Positions 14,932-25,446 are shown, numbered from the stretch's first letter. The stretch is 64,000 nt of DNA from Bacillus sp. BGMRC 2118 (GCA_008364785.1 VTTJ01000003.1:1-64000); one strand, 5' to 3'. Numbers and translations: made by a program. Notes: a model not told the origin generated them from the letters alone.

Positions 14932-15582
14932 ATGAAAAATGCACTGTTCCTTCCACTACTATTCGTAAACTTCTTGTTCGGTAGTACAAGCGTTCACTCA
15001 GAGTCAATCAGTCAGCATACTACAAAATTTGACTATACAGATGAGCTGTTGCCCTTTCACCATTCCAGACCACGAAAAGCAGAAATTACACATACTGTCA
15101 TCCACTTTATTAGTGATGCCTCTAGAAACCCTGCTAACCCTTTTAATTTTGAAGGCATTCATTCGGTTTATAAGGAGTACGGTGTATCAGCACACTATAT
15201 GATAGATCGAGATGGTACGATCTACCGACTCGTGCCAGAAAACCGGGTAGCTTATCATGCCGGAAAAGGGTATGCTCATGGCTTCCCCAGGTATAAAGAC
15301 AACTTAAATGAAGTCTCAATCGGTATTGAACTCATGGCAGTTGGCACCGAAATGGAAATGGAAGCACTCCTTTCAAAAGGAACATACTCTCGCATCCATG
15401 CTTCAGCTGTCGGTTACACAGATGCACAATATGTATCACTGAACGCAATTTTAGCTAGTCTGTACGACAAATATCCTACTTTGATTCGAAACAGATGGCA
15501 TGTGATTGGGCATGATGAGTATGCTCCAGGGAGGAAGACAGATCCTGGCAGCTTGTTTGATTGGGGACGGATTGGGTATTAA
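14932..15582 (+). CDS. Secreted N-acetylmuramoyl-L-alanine amidase (Amidase_2 type)
   Basis: A 216-residue peptidoglycan hydrolase that would cut the amide between MurNAc and the stem peptide. An N-terminal signal peptide (about 1-23) is followed by a single amidase domain with the first zinc His in THTVIHFI, the HYMIDRDGTIYRLVPENRVAYHAG segment (second half around residue 90-110), and the terminal motif WHVIGHDEYAPGRKTDPG holding the His and Asp ligands. No separate cell-wall-binding domain is present. The start has AGGGGAAT about eight bases upstream. It stands alone, followed by a MITE-like remnant and a tRNA gene. Confidence 0.88.
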   Translation: MKNALFLPLLFVNFLFGSTSVHSESISQHTTKFDYTDELLPFHHSRPRKAEITHTVIHFISDASRNPANPFNFEGIHSVYKEYGVSAHYMIDRDGTIYRLVPENRVAYHAGKGYAHGFPRYKDNLNEVSIGIELMAVGTEMEMEALLSKGTYSRIHASAVGYTDAQYVSLNAILASLYDKYPTLIRNRWHVIGHDEYAPGRKTDPGSLFDWGRIGY

Positions 15583-15606
15583 AAGTGTGAAGGCTGCAAT
15601 AGAAAA

Positions 15607-15757
15607 GGTTGTTTTCGTGTAGATTGTTACTTTTCGTAAAAATCCCAAAAACCGGATTTTCACCTTAGTAGCTATATACTTCTTTTCTAATCCAACCTCG
15701 CTTCTAACACTAATTGTACACACAGAATAAGTGTACAATTACAACAAAGATTTTTTT
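15607..15757 (+). mobile_element. MITE-like family 1, copy C, degenerate
   Basis: The left end reads GGTTGTTTTCGTGTAGATTG, followed by the internal hairpin and ACCTTAGTAGCTATATAC. The CTTTTCTAATCCAACCTC segment is kept, but the middle is shortened and the right end is decayed (CAACAAAGATTTTTTTGA). No target duplication was recognised. Confidence 0.65.
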
Positions 15758-15767
15758 GAATAGACAT

Positions 15768-15804
15768 AAAAAAAGACAAGGTTTCTTTCACCTTGTCTTT
15801 TTTA
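15768..15804 (-). terminator. Terminator after tRNA-Arg
   Basis: The stem AAAAAGACAAGG/CCTTGTCTTTTT with a 9-base loop lies just 3' of the minus-strand tRNA and ends in T on either strand. Confidence 0.8.
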
Positions 15805-15808
15805 TGTA

Positions 15809-15884
15809 CGCGCCCGGAGGGATTCGAACCCCCGGCAGACGTGGTACCGGAAACCACCGCTCTATCCGACTGAGCTACGGGCGC
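15809..15884 (-). tRNA. tRNA-Arg (anticodon CCG)
   Basis: A 76-base cloverleaf. The acceptor stem is GCGCCCG/CGGGCGC with discriminator G; the D arm is GCTC...GAGC; the anticodon arm is GTGGT-TTCCGGT-ACCAC giving anticodon CCG, which reads CGG; the T arm contains GGTTCGAATCC. The 3' CCA is not encoded and must be added. A terminator hairpin follows. It is a single tRNA, not in a cluster. Confidence 0.95.
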
Positions 15885-16039
15885 ACGTTTGAACATAACA
15901 TAATGATTATACGTTACTTTGGATGGTTTATCAAATGAAAATAAATAGCTTTACACATACGCAAGTTTAGCTGTAATTTTGCAGGCGACATAAACTGTAA
16001 ACTCATATAAGATTTATTTCAAACCGCCACAAAGTCAAA

Positions 16040-16071
16040 GCAGATCAATTCTTTCATAAATTGATCTGCTT
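16040..16071 (-). terminator. Probable terminator of the AgcS symporter gene
   Basis: An inverted repeat CAGATCAATT/AATTGATCTG with an 8-10 base loop lies 20 bases after the stop codon. The T-run on the minus strand is short and mixed (CTTTGACTTTG), so strength is uncertain. Confidence 0.55.
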
Positions 16072-16089
16072 TCATATTTCACCTACTTA

Positions 16090-17520
16090 TTAGTTCGCAA
16101 CCTTATATTTTGTTTCTTCCTTCTCCCTTTCTGGCCAGCTTTCTACACCCTTTAACCCTTCGATGTCATCCGCATAGAATACTGGATTTACCCCCATTTT
16201 TCTTTGAGCCATATAGTTATCTAGTGCTTTAAATGCATACTTTCCTAATAATCCAATGGCTACAAGATTTGTTAGCGCCATTACAGCCATCGCTAAATCA
16301 GCAAAATCCCATACAATTTGTAAACTTGCTACTGAGCCGAACATGACCATTCCTAGTGCGACAACACGGTAAATGAATAGTGCCATCTTACTTTTGTTCA
16401 CAAACTCAATATTTGCCTCTCCATAGTAGTAGCTTCCGATTATAGAACTGAAGGCAAACATGAATATCGCAATGGCTACAAATATACTTGCCCAACCACC
16501 AAAGTGTTCTGCCATTGAAGCCTGTGTTAACTCGATACCTTGTAATCCTGTTTTATAAGCGTCTGACAGTAAGATGATGAAGGCAGTTGCCGTGCAAACA
16601 ACTAATGTATCAAAAAATACACCAAGTGCTTGTACGAATCCTTGCTTAACTGGATGAGAAACTTCAGCTGTTGCTGCTGCGTTTGGAGCACTTCCCATTC
16701 CTGCTTCGTTCGAAAATAGCCCTCTCTTTACTCCCATCATGATTGCTGCACCAATTCCTCCACCTACAACCTGCTCAAAGCCGAATGCACTTTTTACAAT
16801 TAATACGAACACTGCAGGAACTGCTGAGAAGTTAGTTACAACCACCACTAGGGCTAAAAGAATATAAAATCCTGCCATAATCGGAACAATGATTGCTGAG
16901 AATTTTGCAATACGCTGCACGCCACCGAAGATGATAACAGCTGTTAGTGCAACTAGCACTCCACCGATAAGTGCTTCACTAATATGAAACGAATTTGAGA
17001 ATGCAGAAGCAATTGTGTTACTTTGAACCGCGTTAAATGTTAATCCAAATGAAGCAATAATACCGAATGCAAACAGAGTGCTTAACCATTTTGCGCCTAG
17101 TTGCTTACGCATGTAATATGCTGGTCCACCTTTATATCCTTCCTTATCCTTCACCTTATAGATTTGAGCTAACGTGCTTTCAACAAATGCACTTGCTCCA
17201 CCTAAAATGGCCACGATCCACATCCAAAATACTGCACCTGGACCTCCTACGGCAATGGCCATCGCCACACCTGCAACGTTACCTGTTCCAATTCTTGTTG
17301 CTGCCCCAATGAAAAATGCTTGTAAGGAGGATATTGATTTTTTATTGGATGGAGTATCATTTTTATCTTTTAAGACTCTAAACATCTCACCAAGCTGTAC
17401 GAGCTGGACAAATCTCATACGAATTGTAAAATACAATCCCAATCCTAGTAATAAACCTATTAATATATAAGACCAAAGAACATTATTTGCATAACCAATT
17501 ACCTGCTGTATGAACTCCAT
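16090..17520 (-). CDS. Alanine/glycine:cation symporter (AgcS family)
   Basis: A 476-residue inner-membrane carrier that brings in alanine or glycine with sodium or protons. It has about eleven hydrophobic segments and the family signatures GTGNVAGVAMAIAVGGPGAVFWMW near residue 80-100 and SNEAGMGSAPNAAATAEVSHPVKQG near residue 270-295. It resembles AlsT of Bacillus subtilis; other AgcS paralogues with similar length exist, so no symbol is given. The start has AGGAGG upstream. It is divergent from clpP across a 306-base regulatory gap. Confidence 0.92.
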   Translation of the reverse strand: MEFIQQVIGYANNVLWSYILIGLLLGLGLYFTIRMRFVQLVQLGEMFRVLKDKNDTPSNKKSISSLQAFFIGAATRIGTGNVAGVAMAIAVGGPGAVFWMWIVAILGGASAFVESTLAQIYKVKDKEGYKGGPAYYMRKQLGAKWLSTLFAFGIIASFGLTFNAVQSNTIASAFSNSFHISEALIGGVLVALTAVIIFGGVQRIAKFSAIIVPIMAGFYILLALVVVVTNFSAVPAVFVLIVKSAFGFEQVVGGGIGAAIMMGVKRGLFSNEAGMGSAPNAAATAEVSHPVKQGFVQALGVFFDTLVVCTATAFIILLSDAYKTGLQGIELTQASMAEHFGGWASIFVAIAIFMFAFSSIIGSYYYGEANIEFVNKSKMALFIYRVVALGMVMFGSVASLQIVWDFADLAMAVMALTNLVAIGLLGKYAFKALDNYMAQRKMGVNPVFYADDIEGLKGVESWPEREKEETKYKVAN

Positions 17521-17661
17521 TTGTATTCCTCCTGTTGTCGAAAAATGTAGTATTTTGATTGATTTATATGAATTATCTAAAAATTATGCATAAACGTCAA
17601 CGGTAATAAATAACAATCAACATGATTTCATACTCCTCCTATATTAAATTATGATTTATCG

Positions 17662-17687
17662 ATTTAAACATCTAGAAAATTGGGTAT
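17662..17687 (+). promoter_or_regulatory. Candidate sigma-B promoter of clpP
   Basis: ATTTAA at 17662 and GGGTAT at 17682 are 14 bases apart, close to the general-stress consensus GTTTAA-N12-15-GGGWAW. It lies about 140 bases before the clpP start. In Bacillus subtilis clpP has both sigma-A and sigma-B promoters, which supports the call. Confidence 0.6.
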
Positions 17688-17753
17688 GATGAATATGGGA
17701 TGAAAGGTATGTTACTTCTCTAATCTGAATATCTATAAATCAAAGAGGTTTCG

Positions 17754-17784
17754 TTTGACCTTCATTGACCTTTAGTTGTATGAT
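17754..17784 (+). promoter_or_regulatory. CtsR box and sigma-A promoter of clpP
   Basis: The minus-strand sequence GGTCAATGAAGGTCAAA (17754-17770) matches the CtsR heat-shock operator RGTCAAANANRGTCAAA at all but one position. The -35 element TTGACC (17755-17760) lies inside the box and a -10 TATGAT (17779-17784) follows after 18 bases. Binding of CtsR would block the promoter, as known for clpP in Bacillus. Confidence 0.82.
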
Positions 17785-17826
17785 AGGTACATAAAATGAA
17801 CTCATCTATCAAAGGAGGAATCATGG

Positions 17827-18414
17827 ATGAACTTAATTCCAACAGTTATTGAACAAACAAATCGTGGTGAAAGAGCGTACGATATTTATTCTCGTCTTTT
17901 AAAAGACAGAATTATCATGTTAGGGTCTGCTATTGATGATAATGTAGCAAATTCCATCGTTTCTCAGCTTCTTTTCTTAGCTGCAGAAGATCCTGATAAG
18001 GATATTTCCCTATACATTAATTCACCTGGTGGGTCAATTACAGCAGGTATGGCAATTTATGACACGATGCAATTCATTAAGCCAAAAGTGTCTACAATTT
18101 GTATCGGTATGGCAGCATCAATGGGTGCATTCTTACTTGCAGCTGGTGAAAAAGGAAAGCGTTTCTGCTTACCAAATGCTGAAGTAATGATTCACCAACC
18201 ACTTGGCGGGGCACAAGGTCAAGCAACTGAAATTGAAATTGCTGCAAAGCGTATTTTATTCCTACGTTCTAAGCTAAATGAAATTTTAGCTGAGCGTACA
18301 GGTCAACCGATTGAAGTAATCGAAAAGGATACTGAGCGCGATAACTTCATGACAGCTGAAAAGGCGTTAGAATACGGATTAATTGATCAAATTATGACGA
18401 ACGCACCTAAATAA
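17827..18414 (+). CDS. clpP: ATP-dependent Clp protease proteolytic subunit ClpP
   Basis: The self-compartmentalised serine protease core that works with ClpX, ClpC or ClpE. The 195-residue protein has the catalytic triad Ser98 (GMAASMGAF), His123 (VMIHQPLGG) and Asp172 (DTERDNFM), and the oxyanion segment [20 protein letters not shown]. The N-terminus [27 protein letters not shown] is the usual propeptide and axial loop region. AAAGGAGG lies upstream; an ATG four bases earlier is out of frame. Heat-shock (CtsR) and probable sigma-B control sites precede it. Confidence 0.98.
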   Translation: MNLIPTVIEQTNRGERAYDIYSRLLKDRIIMLGSAIDDNVANSIVSQLLFLAAEDPDKDISLYINSPGGSITAGMAIYDTMQFIKPKVSTICIGMAASMGAFLLAAGEKGKRFCLPNAEVMIHQPLGGAQGQATEIEIAAKRILFLRSKLNEILAERTGQPIEVIEKDTERDNFMTAEKALEYGLIDQIMTNAPK

Positions 18415-18420
18415 GTAGGA

Positions 18421-18453
18421 AAAGAGTGAGGACAGGGTCCTCACTCTTTTTTG
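18421..18453 (+). terminator. Rho-independent terminator after clpP
   Basis: The 10-bp perfect stem GAGTGAGGAC/GTCCTCACTC with a 3-base loop is followed by TTTTTTG. Confidence 0.92.
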
Positions 18454-18497
18454 TTTGGTCGTGTTAAAAAGCCACTTGAGCATTGATGGGCATGTTT

Positions 18498-18590
18498 ATG
18501 TGGCGATATCGGGGTTTTATGAGCCTTGATAGAGAAAATATGAGCCGCTATCATACTTTCATGAGCCTTAATGAGCATTTTATGAGTCTT
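18498..18590. repeat. Degenerate 21-bp tandem array (ATGAGCC core)
   Basis: The core ATGAGCC starts at 18519, 18540 and 18561, with ATGAGTC at 18582 and ATGTGGC at 18498: a strict 21-base period. The bases between are not conserved. It fills the convergent gap between the clpP and crh terminators. The 21-base period keeps both strands open as heptapeptide repeats, but there is no ribosome site. Confidence 0.75.
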
Positions 18591-18617
18591 TACCCATATT
18601 ATTCCAACCACACACAT

Positions 18618-18644
18618 AAAAAAGACAGCTTCTTCAAGCTGTCT
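18618..18644 (-). terminator. Terminator after crh
   Basis: The stem GACAGCTT/AAGCTGTC with loop CTTC is followed on the minus strand by TTTTTTATG. Confidence 0.88.
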
Positions 18645-18654
18645 CACTCATTTC

Positions 18655-18912
18655 TTACATATCCTGCCCAACAAACTTTGCTAATGCTTCAATCGCTTCT
18701 GTTTCGTCAGAGCCTTCTGCAGATAATGTTACTTCTGTACCTGAGCTAACGGCTAAGCTCATTAATCCCATAATACTTTTCGCATTTACTTTCTTCTCGT
18801 CTTTCTCTAAGAAGATTTCTGATGAAAAGCGGTTTGCTTCTTGAACAAACATTGCGGCTGGCCTTGCTTGCAAGCCTGATTTTAACTGTACGACTATTTT
18901 CTTTTCCACCAT
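18655..18912 (-). CDS. crh: Catabolite repression HPr-like protein Crh
   Basis: An 85-residue HPr paralogue that acts as a corepressor of CcpA after phosphorylation on Ser46 by HprK. The sequence keeps Ser46 (NAKSIMGLMSL) but has Gln15 in GLQARPA where true HPr has the PTS-phosphorylated His15, so it cannot carry phosphate in sugar transport. This identifies Crh rather than PtsH. It is the last gene of the trxB-side cluster yvcI-rapZ-yvcK-whiA-crh; its kinase gene hprK is also in this window at 35.9-36.8 kb. Confidence 0.96.
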   Translation of the reverse strand: MVEKKIVVQLKSGLQARPAAMFVQEANRFSSEIFLEKDEKKVNAKSIMGLMSLAVSSGTEVTLSAEGSDETEAIEALAKFVGQDM

Positions 18913-18926
18913 ACGTTTCGTTCCTC

Positions 18927-19871
18927 CTATTTTATACTTTCTCCTGCTCGTAATTTATCTGCAATTTCATCTATTTTACGAAGTCGGTGATTAATCCCCG
19001 ATTTACTGATGACCCCGCCAGTTACCATTTCCCCTAGTTCCTTTAGCGTCACGTCTTGATAATTAACACGAAGCTGGGCGATTTCCCTCAATTTATCCGG
19101 TAAAATTTGCAAGCCTACTGTACGATCAATAAACTTGATGTTTTCAACTTGTCGAATAGCTGCACCGATCGTTTTATTCAGGTTAGCGGTTTCGCAATTT
19201 ACTAAGCGATTCACCGAGTTTCTCATGTCACGGACAATTCGTACATCCTCAAAACGTAGTAATGCCTGATGTGCACCGATAATGTTGAGGAACTCCGTAA
19301 TTTTTTCTGCCTCTTTTAAATACGTAATATACCCTTTTTTTCTTTCTAACGTCTTACTGTTCAGCCCAAAATCATTCATTAGTTCACATAGTGCATCATT
19401 GTGCTCTTTATATAAAGAAAAAATTTCGAGGTGATAAGAAGATGTTTCTGGGTTGTTAACTGAGCCACCTGCTAAAAATGCACCACGCAGGTATGAACGC
19501 TTACAGCACTTTTTCTTTACTAGAGTAGGAGCAATCTCACGAATAAAATCAAATCCATTTTGCAGAATATGAAGATCTTCTAATATCATTCTTGCTTCCT
19601 TAGATAAGCGGACAATATAGACATTGTTTTTCTTTAGTCTCATTTTCTTACGGACTAGCAGCTCGACTGGTACGTCATAGCTTTTTTTCAAAAGTGTGTA
19701 GATGCGCCTAGCGATGGCTGCATTTTCTGTTTGTATATCTAGAGAGAGCTGTCTGTTGGAGAAAGACACGGACCCATTCATTCTAATTAGAGCAGCTAAT
19801 TCTGACTTTCCACAACAATCCTTCACTTGAAGGTTTGTCAGTTCCTTTTTTGTTTCTGATGCGAATGACAA
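18927..19871 (-). CDS. whiA: DNA-binding protein WhiA
   Basis: A 314-residue DNA-binding protein. The N-terminal two thirds resemble a degenerate LAGLIDADG homing-endonuclease fold ([28 protein letters not shown]) without nuclease activity; the C-terminus is a helix-turn-helix ([25 protein letters not shown]). It controls sporulation in Streptomyces and affects cell division and nucleoid behaviour in Bacillus. It lies 14 bases before crh and about 50 bases after yvcK, in the conserved rapZ-yvcK-whiA set. Confidence 0.97.
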   Translation of the reverse strand: MSFASETKKELTNLQVKDCCGKSELAALIRMNGSVSFSNRQLSLDIQTENAAIARRIYTLLKKSYDVPVELLVRKKMRLKKNNVYIVRLSKEARMILEDLHILQNGFDFIREIAPTLVKKKCCKRSYLRGAFLAGGSVNNPETSSYHLEIFSLYKEHNDALCELMNDFGLNSKTLERKKGYITYLKEAEKITEFLNIIGAHQALLRFEDVRIVRDMRNSVNRLVNCETANLNKTIGAAIRQVENIKFIDRTVGLQILPDKLREIAQLRVNYQDVTLKELGEMVTGGVISKSGINHRLRKIDEIADKLRAGESIK

Positions 19872-19922
19872 TTCACACGCCCCCTAACCGATGAACCAAT
19901 GTACCACACTGTAAACAATCGT

Positions 19923-20918
19923 TTATGTAGTAGTACGCTTCCATTCTTTAAATTCTTCATAGTCTTTTAAAATTTGATACAACAGTGAAGCCACTTTATT
20001 AGTATCATGGCGAATGACGTCTCCATTGTATTGAATTATTTTATCATGAATAATCTCTAAACCTAAAGCAGTAAGTTTGTTAATGTCATAAATAACGGGT
20101 TTTGCTTGTTCTTTTGCGTACTTTTCCTGTACATCAAGAGGAACTTCCTCGTCATTTACTAAAATGGTATCAATAAATGAACTTCCCATATGACGATATA
20201 GTGCTTCTACATGCTCACTTGCTGTATAGTTTAACGTTTCACCAGCCTGTGTCATGACATTACAAATGTATACTTTTCTGCCTTTCGCCTTCACAATTTC
20301 TTCCCCAATTTTCGGTACGAGCAGGTTCGGCAATATACTAGTATATAAGCTTCCTGGTCCAATGATGATTAAGTCCGCACGTCTAATTTCTCTGATTGTT
20401 TCAGCGAGTGGTTCTATTCTTTCAGGAGTTAGAAATACACGTTTAATTTTACTACCATGATAAGGAATTTTGGACTCTCCGGAAACAATGGTACCATCCT
20501 CCATTTCTGCATGAAGGACAACACTTCGGTTGGCAGCAGGAAGTACTTTTCCTTTCACATTTAGTACCTTGCTCATTTCACGAATGGCATGCATGAAGTC
20601 ACCTGTAATGTCAGTCAGGGCAGCTAATAGCAGGTTGCCTAATGCATGACCGGATAGCCCATCTCCTGTTGTAAATCGGTGCTGAAACAGCTCGACAACA
20701 AGAGGTTCTACATCAGATAGTGCTGCTAACACATTACGAATATCACCAGGAGGAGGAATATCTAGTTCATCGCGAAGGCGGCCTGAGCTTCCTCCATCAT
20801 CAGCAACTGTTACAATTGCTGATAAGTGGACAGGATATTCCTTTAGTCCACGAAGTAAAACTGGTAGTCCGGTCCCACCTCCGATGATGACAATACGAGG
20901 TAATTTAGAATTGATCAT
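19923..20918 (-). CDS. yvcK: Gluconeogenesis factor / YvcK-like protein
   Basis: A 331-residue cytoplasmic protein of the CofD-like UPF0052 family that binds UDP-sugars and is needed for growth on gluconeogenic carbon sources and for normal cell shape in Bacillus. The N-terminal nucleotide-binding motif VIIGGGTGLPVLLRGLK is at about residue 10, followed by VTVADDGGSSGRLRDELDIPPPGD and the GPGSLYTSILPNLLVP segment. Its start overlaps the rapZ stop by one base, so the two are translationally coupled. Confidence 0.96.
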   Translation of the reverse strand: MINSKLPRIVIIGGGTGLPVLLRGLKEYPVHLSAIVTVADDGGSSGRLRDELDIPPPGDIRNVLAALSDVEPLVVELFQHRFTTGDGLSGHALGNLLLAALTDITGDFMHAIREMSKVLNVKGKVLPAANRSVVLHAEMEDGTIVSGESKIPYHGSKIKRVFLTPERIEPLAETIREIRRADLIIIGPGSLYTSILPNLLVPKIGEEIVKAKGRKVYICNVMTQAGETLNYTASEHVEALYRHMGSSFIDTILVNDEEVPLDVQEKYAKEQAKPVIYDINKLTALGLEIIHDKIIQYNGDVIRHDTNKVASLLYQILKDYEEFKEWKRTTT

Positions 20919-21808
20919 CAGCGGTGTTCCTTTCTCCTTTCGATATCACGGTGAGTAATATGTGTTTTATAATCTTCTGCGAAATAGTTTCCAATTTTCT
21001 CTGTAAGAGCTACTGACCGGTGCTGCCCACCTGTACAACCAATCGCAATAACGAGCTGACTTTTTCCTTCTCTTTTATAATGTGGAAGCATGAAGGTTAA
21101 CAAATCTAGTACCTTTTCGAGGAATTTGTTCGTTTCGTTCCATTTCAATACATAAGTTGATACTTCTTCATCTAATCCAGTTTGTGGTCTCATATGTTCA
21201 ATATAGTGAGGATTTGGTAAGAAGCGCACGTCGAACACTAAATCAGCATCAATAGGAATTCCATATTTAAATCCAAACGATAACACATTCACAGTAAACA
21301 CTTGTTTACTATGTGCCGCAAATTGTGAGATGATTTTTTCTCGTAATTCACGTGGTTTTAAATCTGACGTATCAAAAATATTTTGGGCACGTCCCTTTAG
21401 TTCTTCCAGCAGTTCTCGTTCTAACCCAATTCCTTGGAGAGGTGAACTGTTCGGAGCAAGTGGATGAGAACGCCTTGTTTCTTTGTACCTTGTTACGAGC
21501 GCAGCATCCTTTGCATCCAAAAATAAGATTTGCGGTGTAATCCATGATTTTTCCGAGATATCATCAAGTGCTGCAAGCAGACTTTCAAAGAATTCACGGC
21601 CTCGCAAGTCCATCACGAGTGCCACTTTGTTCATTTTACTGCCTGATTCCTTCATTAACTCCAGGAATTTAGGAAGCAATGTTGGTGGAAGGTTATCCAC
21701 ACAAAAGTACCCTAAATCCTCAAAGCTTTGGATAGCAACCGTTTTTCCGGCACCAGACATCCCTGTAATAATAACCATTTGTACATCTTGTACAGACCCC
21801 GTACTCAT
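20918..21808 (-). CDS. rapZ: RNase adapter / nucleotide-binding protein RapZ (YvcJ)
   Basis: A P-loop nucleotide-binding protein of the YvcJ/RapZ family; in Escherichia coli RapZ guides RNase E to GlmZ, while Bacillus YvcJ affects competence. The Walker A motif [21 protein letters not shown] lies near the N-terminus, and the C-terminal signature [20 protein letters not shown] is intact. I chose the ATG at 21808 (296 residues) because GGGGAGG lies nine bases upstream; the first ATG of the frame at 21826 overlaps that site. It lies 26 bases after yvcI. Confidence 0.95.
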   Translation of the reverse strand: MSTGSVQDVQMVIITGMSGAGKTVAIQSFEDLGYFCVDNLPPTLLPKFLELMKESGSKMNKVALVMDLRGREFFESLLAALDDISEKSWITPQILFLDAKDAALVTRYKETRRSHPLAPNSSPLQGIGLERELLEELKGRAQNIFDTSDLKPRELREKIISQFAAHSKQVFTVNVLSFGFKYGIPIDADLVFDVRFLPNPHYIEHMRPQTGLDEEVSTYVLKWNETNKFLEKVLDLLTFMLPHYKREGKSQLVIAIGCTGGQHRSVALTEKIGNYFAEDYKTHITHRDIERRKEHR

Positions 21809-21834
21809 AAACTTTTGCCTCCCCATAATATGTA

Positions 21835-22293
21835 TTAACTTGGATCTAAACGATACGATAGTAATTCGAAATCGGGTGTATAGGTAAACGTTCCATATAT
21901 AATTCCAGACGCTCTAGAAACAAAATCTATGATGTGATAATCTCCTGGTGCCATTGGGAGTGATGCCACTTCCTCAAGCTTGTGCCAGGCAATTTTCCCT
22001 TCCTCTGATTCATCTACATTTTCACCATGGTAATCGGTTGCAAGAAAGGTGAACATCATCCATTCTGATGTTGTCTGACCATCCTCTTGAATGATAATCG
22101 TAAAGATCCCTTTTAATGTTGGATCCTTAAGAAAAATCCCTGTTTCTTCTCTAAATTCCCGCACAACTGTATCTCTAACTGATTCACCTGGCTCCATTTT
22201 CCCACCCGGTGCTACCCACCAGCCGCGTCGTGGTTTTTGTAATAACAATACTTCATTATCTTTTAACAAAACACAGTTTGTTACTCGTTGCAC
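21835..22293 (-). CDS. yvcI: NUDIX hydrolase (YvcI, 8-oxo-dGTPase-like)
   Basis: A 152-residue NUDIX hydrolase that would cleave a nucleoside diphosphate-linked substrate. The complete Nudix box [25 protein letters not shown] is at about residues 31-55 (written here in parts: GGKMEPGES, then REFREETG). It is annotated in related genomes as an 8-oxo-dGTP diphosphatase, but the substrate cannot be told from sequence. It opens the yvcI-rapZ-yvcK-whiA-crh run. Upstream lies a 370-base spacer with a MITE-like element. Confidence 0.92.
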   Translation of the reverse strand: MQRVTNCVLLKDNEVLLLQKPRRGWWVAPGGKMEPGESVRDTVVREFREETGIFLKDPTLKGIFTIIIQEDGQTTSEWMMFTFLATDYHGENVDESEEGKIAWHKLEEVASLPMAPGDYHIIDFVSRASGIIYGTFTYTPDFELLSYRLDPS

Positions 22294-22393
22294 TCATCTC
22301 ACCTCACAATGCATTTTCTCCGCATAGATTGTTATATTCATTATACTATTATTCATTTGCTTCAACAATGAACGGAATGTGTTGTTTTAGGAA

Positions 22394-22587
22394 GGCTATT
22401 ATGCCTAAAGTATGTTTTCAAAGTTTTACGTAAAATCTCTGGAAGCCGGATTTTTCACCTTAGTATCTATGTACTTCTATACATAAAGAGAGTTGCTCTT
22501 TTCTAATTCAACCCCCGTTTTACTTCTAAAACTGGTTGTATACACAGAATAAGTGTAACAAAAGCAACAAAATTTTAGAAAAGAGCC
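22394..22587 (+). mobile_element. MITE-like family 1, copy D
   Basis: A 194-bp near-complete copy in the same orientation as copy A. The left end (GGCTATTATGCC) is diverged. The internal hairpin, the AAAGAGAGTTGCTCTTTTCTAA block, AACTGGTTGTA and the right end TTTTAGAAAAGAGCC are well kept. It lies between trxB and yvcI. No clear target duplication remains. Confidence 0.8.
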
Positions 22588-22664
22588 TTTCAAAAAAAAT
22601 TGAGGAGAATGGTAATGAACTAGTTAGAATGTATGTATGACTCTATCTATGACGATGGTAATAA

Positions 22665-22695
22665 GCAAAAAAGAGGCACGGGATATCCCGTGCCC
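22665..22695 (-). terminator. Terminator after trxB
   Basis: The perfect stem GGCACGGG/CCCGTGCC with loop ATAT is followed on the minus strand by CTTTTTTGC. It lies about 90 bases beyond the trxB stop. Confidence 0.85.
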
Positions 22696-22785
22696 AAAAC
22701 GTCTATCTATAAAAGGGGGTCAATTACTTATTCATATCATACCCCATTTATATTTCACCCGTGTTACAACAGAGTTAAAACCTCG

Positions 22786-23733
<948 letters not shown>

Positions 23734-23844
23734 TCACTCCTTAACATCATTCCTGCATACTCACTGTTATTAATATTAACAAATCACTATACCCCTATCC
23801 TATAAAAGTCGGTGTGAAACGTCTACATTTTTGCTCAAGATGTA

Positions 23845-23885
23845 TCGACAGGTGCCAGGCACCACCCGAATTTTGTCGAAAAATC
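23845..23885. repeat. GTGCC/GGCAC hairpin repeat, copy 2
   Basis: CGACA, then GGTGCCAGGCACC (a near-palindrome), then CCCGAATTTTGTCGAA. The outer CGACA/TGTCG can also pair. It lies just beyond the terminator of the TPR gene, in the same orientation as the other copies. Confidence 0.75.
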
Positions 23886-23918
23886 TCAACTTATTTATCT
23901 CCTACATTACATTACGAA

Positions 23919-23945
23919 AAAAAGCCATCCTTTAAGGATGGCTTA
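23919..23945 (-). terminator. Terminator of the TPR gene, overlapping its stop codon
   Basis: On the minus strand TAA is directly followed by GCCATCC-TTAAA-GGATGGC and TTTTTTTCG. Confidence 0.88.
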
Positions 23946-25301
23946 GTTTGGCAAATATGTTAGCAGCATGCTGATGTATTTGCTTGTTGTGCTTGTTGAG
24001 ATGTTATAGGTTTCGGAGACTGCCTTTTTGGTTGGGGCAGCACCGTGCTTTTGTAGATACATATATTCAACTGCTGCAGCGAGTGCGGATGTGTTTCGCA
24101 GCTTCTCGATTGGCAATTGTGGTAGTAGTTGAAACCATACCATTAAGATGTTGGATAAATCCATCTCATTTTGGTAACGACTATATAATAAGTCTGCAAC
24201 TAAGAAACCCTTTTGGAACAGAACTTCTTCGATATGCTCTAGTTCATGACTTTTTTGTTCTTTCATTCTTAGGTAGTAAGTCAAAATTTCTTTTACAGCT
24301 AAAGCTTCAAGATCTACTTCAGTTTGTTCCCACGGTGCAAATCCTTTTTTATCAGGCTGCGCTATGAGCACCTTTTTCCAGCTTTGTTCGGCAAGTTTCA
24401 CATGGTTCATGTGATAGGCCGAATATGATAACCAATAAAAGAATGTTGCGTCCCCTTCAAACCCGGAACGTTTTAATGACAACAACCATGGAAGAGCTAG
24501 CTCATATTTCCCTACCATTCCAAAGGTTGCGCCTAATTTGTAACGATGTTCCGTTAATATTGGATGAACATTTTTCAACTGATTAACTAGCAGTTCGACC
24601 TTTTCTTCTTCTCGTAAATAGAAATAGATCACCAGTTTATTACACATTGCATGTAAGTTCCCTGGATTTTGCTGCAGCACATCATCCAGAATGCTTAAAG
24701 CTTTCTCCACTTCACCTATATAAAAATGAGCGAGTGCTAAATTATTGTGCGCTGACCAAAATTGTGGATGGCCCTCTAACAATTCATTAAACACATTGAT
24801 AGCATTGTGAAATTCTCCTGCTTCCATTAGTTGACGAGCATAGTCCTGTAAAAAGATGACATCATCTTCATCCTCGTCTCCATCCGATTCAATGGACAAC
24901 ACTTCAAGTAAATCCTCTGTGTCCTCAATAAACTCACCGTCTGGTGCTACCTGAACGTATTTTAACGCATGTTTCTTTGCCTCTTGAAATAAACCAAGAT
25001 GAGCATAATTACTGGACATAAAATAATAGCATTCTACCATGTCGGGATCTAGTTCTTCTATCACAATACGCAGGTATTCAATAGAAGCCTGATATTGACC
25101 TGTGTCCGCCAATACTGCCGCTAATTGACAAAGAATAAATGGTTCTTCCGGGTCTAACTCATGGGCACGCTTCATTAAATAAATGGCCCGATCATATTCA
25201 GAATTTCTATATGCACGCAAGCCCTTTTTAAAAAAGTGCTCACTATCTATGTGAAAGGGTATAATAATTGCCTTTTCCTTCGTTGCCCCTATCTTACTCA
25301 T
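23943..25301 (-). CDS. Tetratricopeptide repeat protein (YvcD-like)
   Basis: A 452-residue soluble helical protein with several TPR units: ALRAYRNSEYDRAIYLMKRAHELDPEEP near residue 25-55, further copies near 60-130, 155-225 (NNLALAHFYIGEVEKALSILDDVLQQNPGN) and beyond, separated by an acidic stretch (SDGDEDEDDV). TPRs form protein-binding surfaces. The last 60 residues resemble a small helix-turn-helix-like region (TKKAVSETYNISTSTTSKYISMLL), which might bind nucleic acid (inference). Its place next to trxB matches yvcD of Bacillus subtilis; function is unknown. Confidence 0.85.
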   Translation of the reverse strand: MSKIGATKEKAIIIPFHIDSEHFFKKGLRAYRNSEYDRAIYLMKRAHELDPEEPFILCQLAAVLADTGQYQASIEYLRIVIEELDPDMVECYYFMSSNYAHLGLFQEAKKHALKYVQVAPDGEFIEDTEDLLEVLSIESDGDEDEDDVIFLQDYARQLMEAGEFHNAINVFNELLEGHPQFWSAHNNLALAHFYIGEVEKALSILDDVLQQNPGNLHAMCNKLVIYFYLREEEKVELLVNQLKNVHPILTEHRYKLGATFGMVGKYELALPWLLSLKRSGFEGDATFFYWLSYSAYHMNHVKLAEQSWKKVLIAQPDKKGFAPWEQTEVDLEALAVKEILTYYLRMKEQKSHELEHIEEVLFQKGFLVADLLYSRYQNEMDLSNILMVWFQLLPQLPIEKLRNTSALAAAVEYMYLQKHGAAPTKKAVSETYNISTSTTSKYISMLLTYLPN

Positions 25302-25446
25302 CCGATCCTCCGTTCCCTAAACCTGTCACGGTTTTAACGCATCTATAATCGAATTATTAGTATAACATACTTGCTTCAATGGTAACAGAGAGGTGGCATG
25401 TTTCATTGCAAATTGCCGAAATTTAGCCTTCTACATTTCTTTAGTA

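Noticed and set aside
15451..15896. Open frames overlapping the amidase 3' end, MITE remnant and tRNA
   Set aside because: They overlap a clear tRNA gene and a repeat, and their translations look random.
18441..18647. Minus-strand open frame across the ATGAGCC array, with heptapeptide periodicity
   Set aside because: The periodicity follows from a 21-base DNA period. There is no ribosome site and the frame overlaps two terminators.
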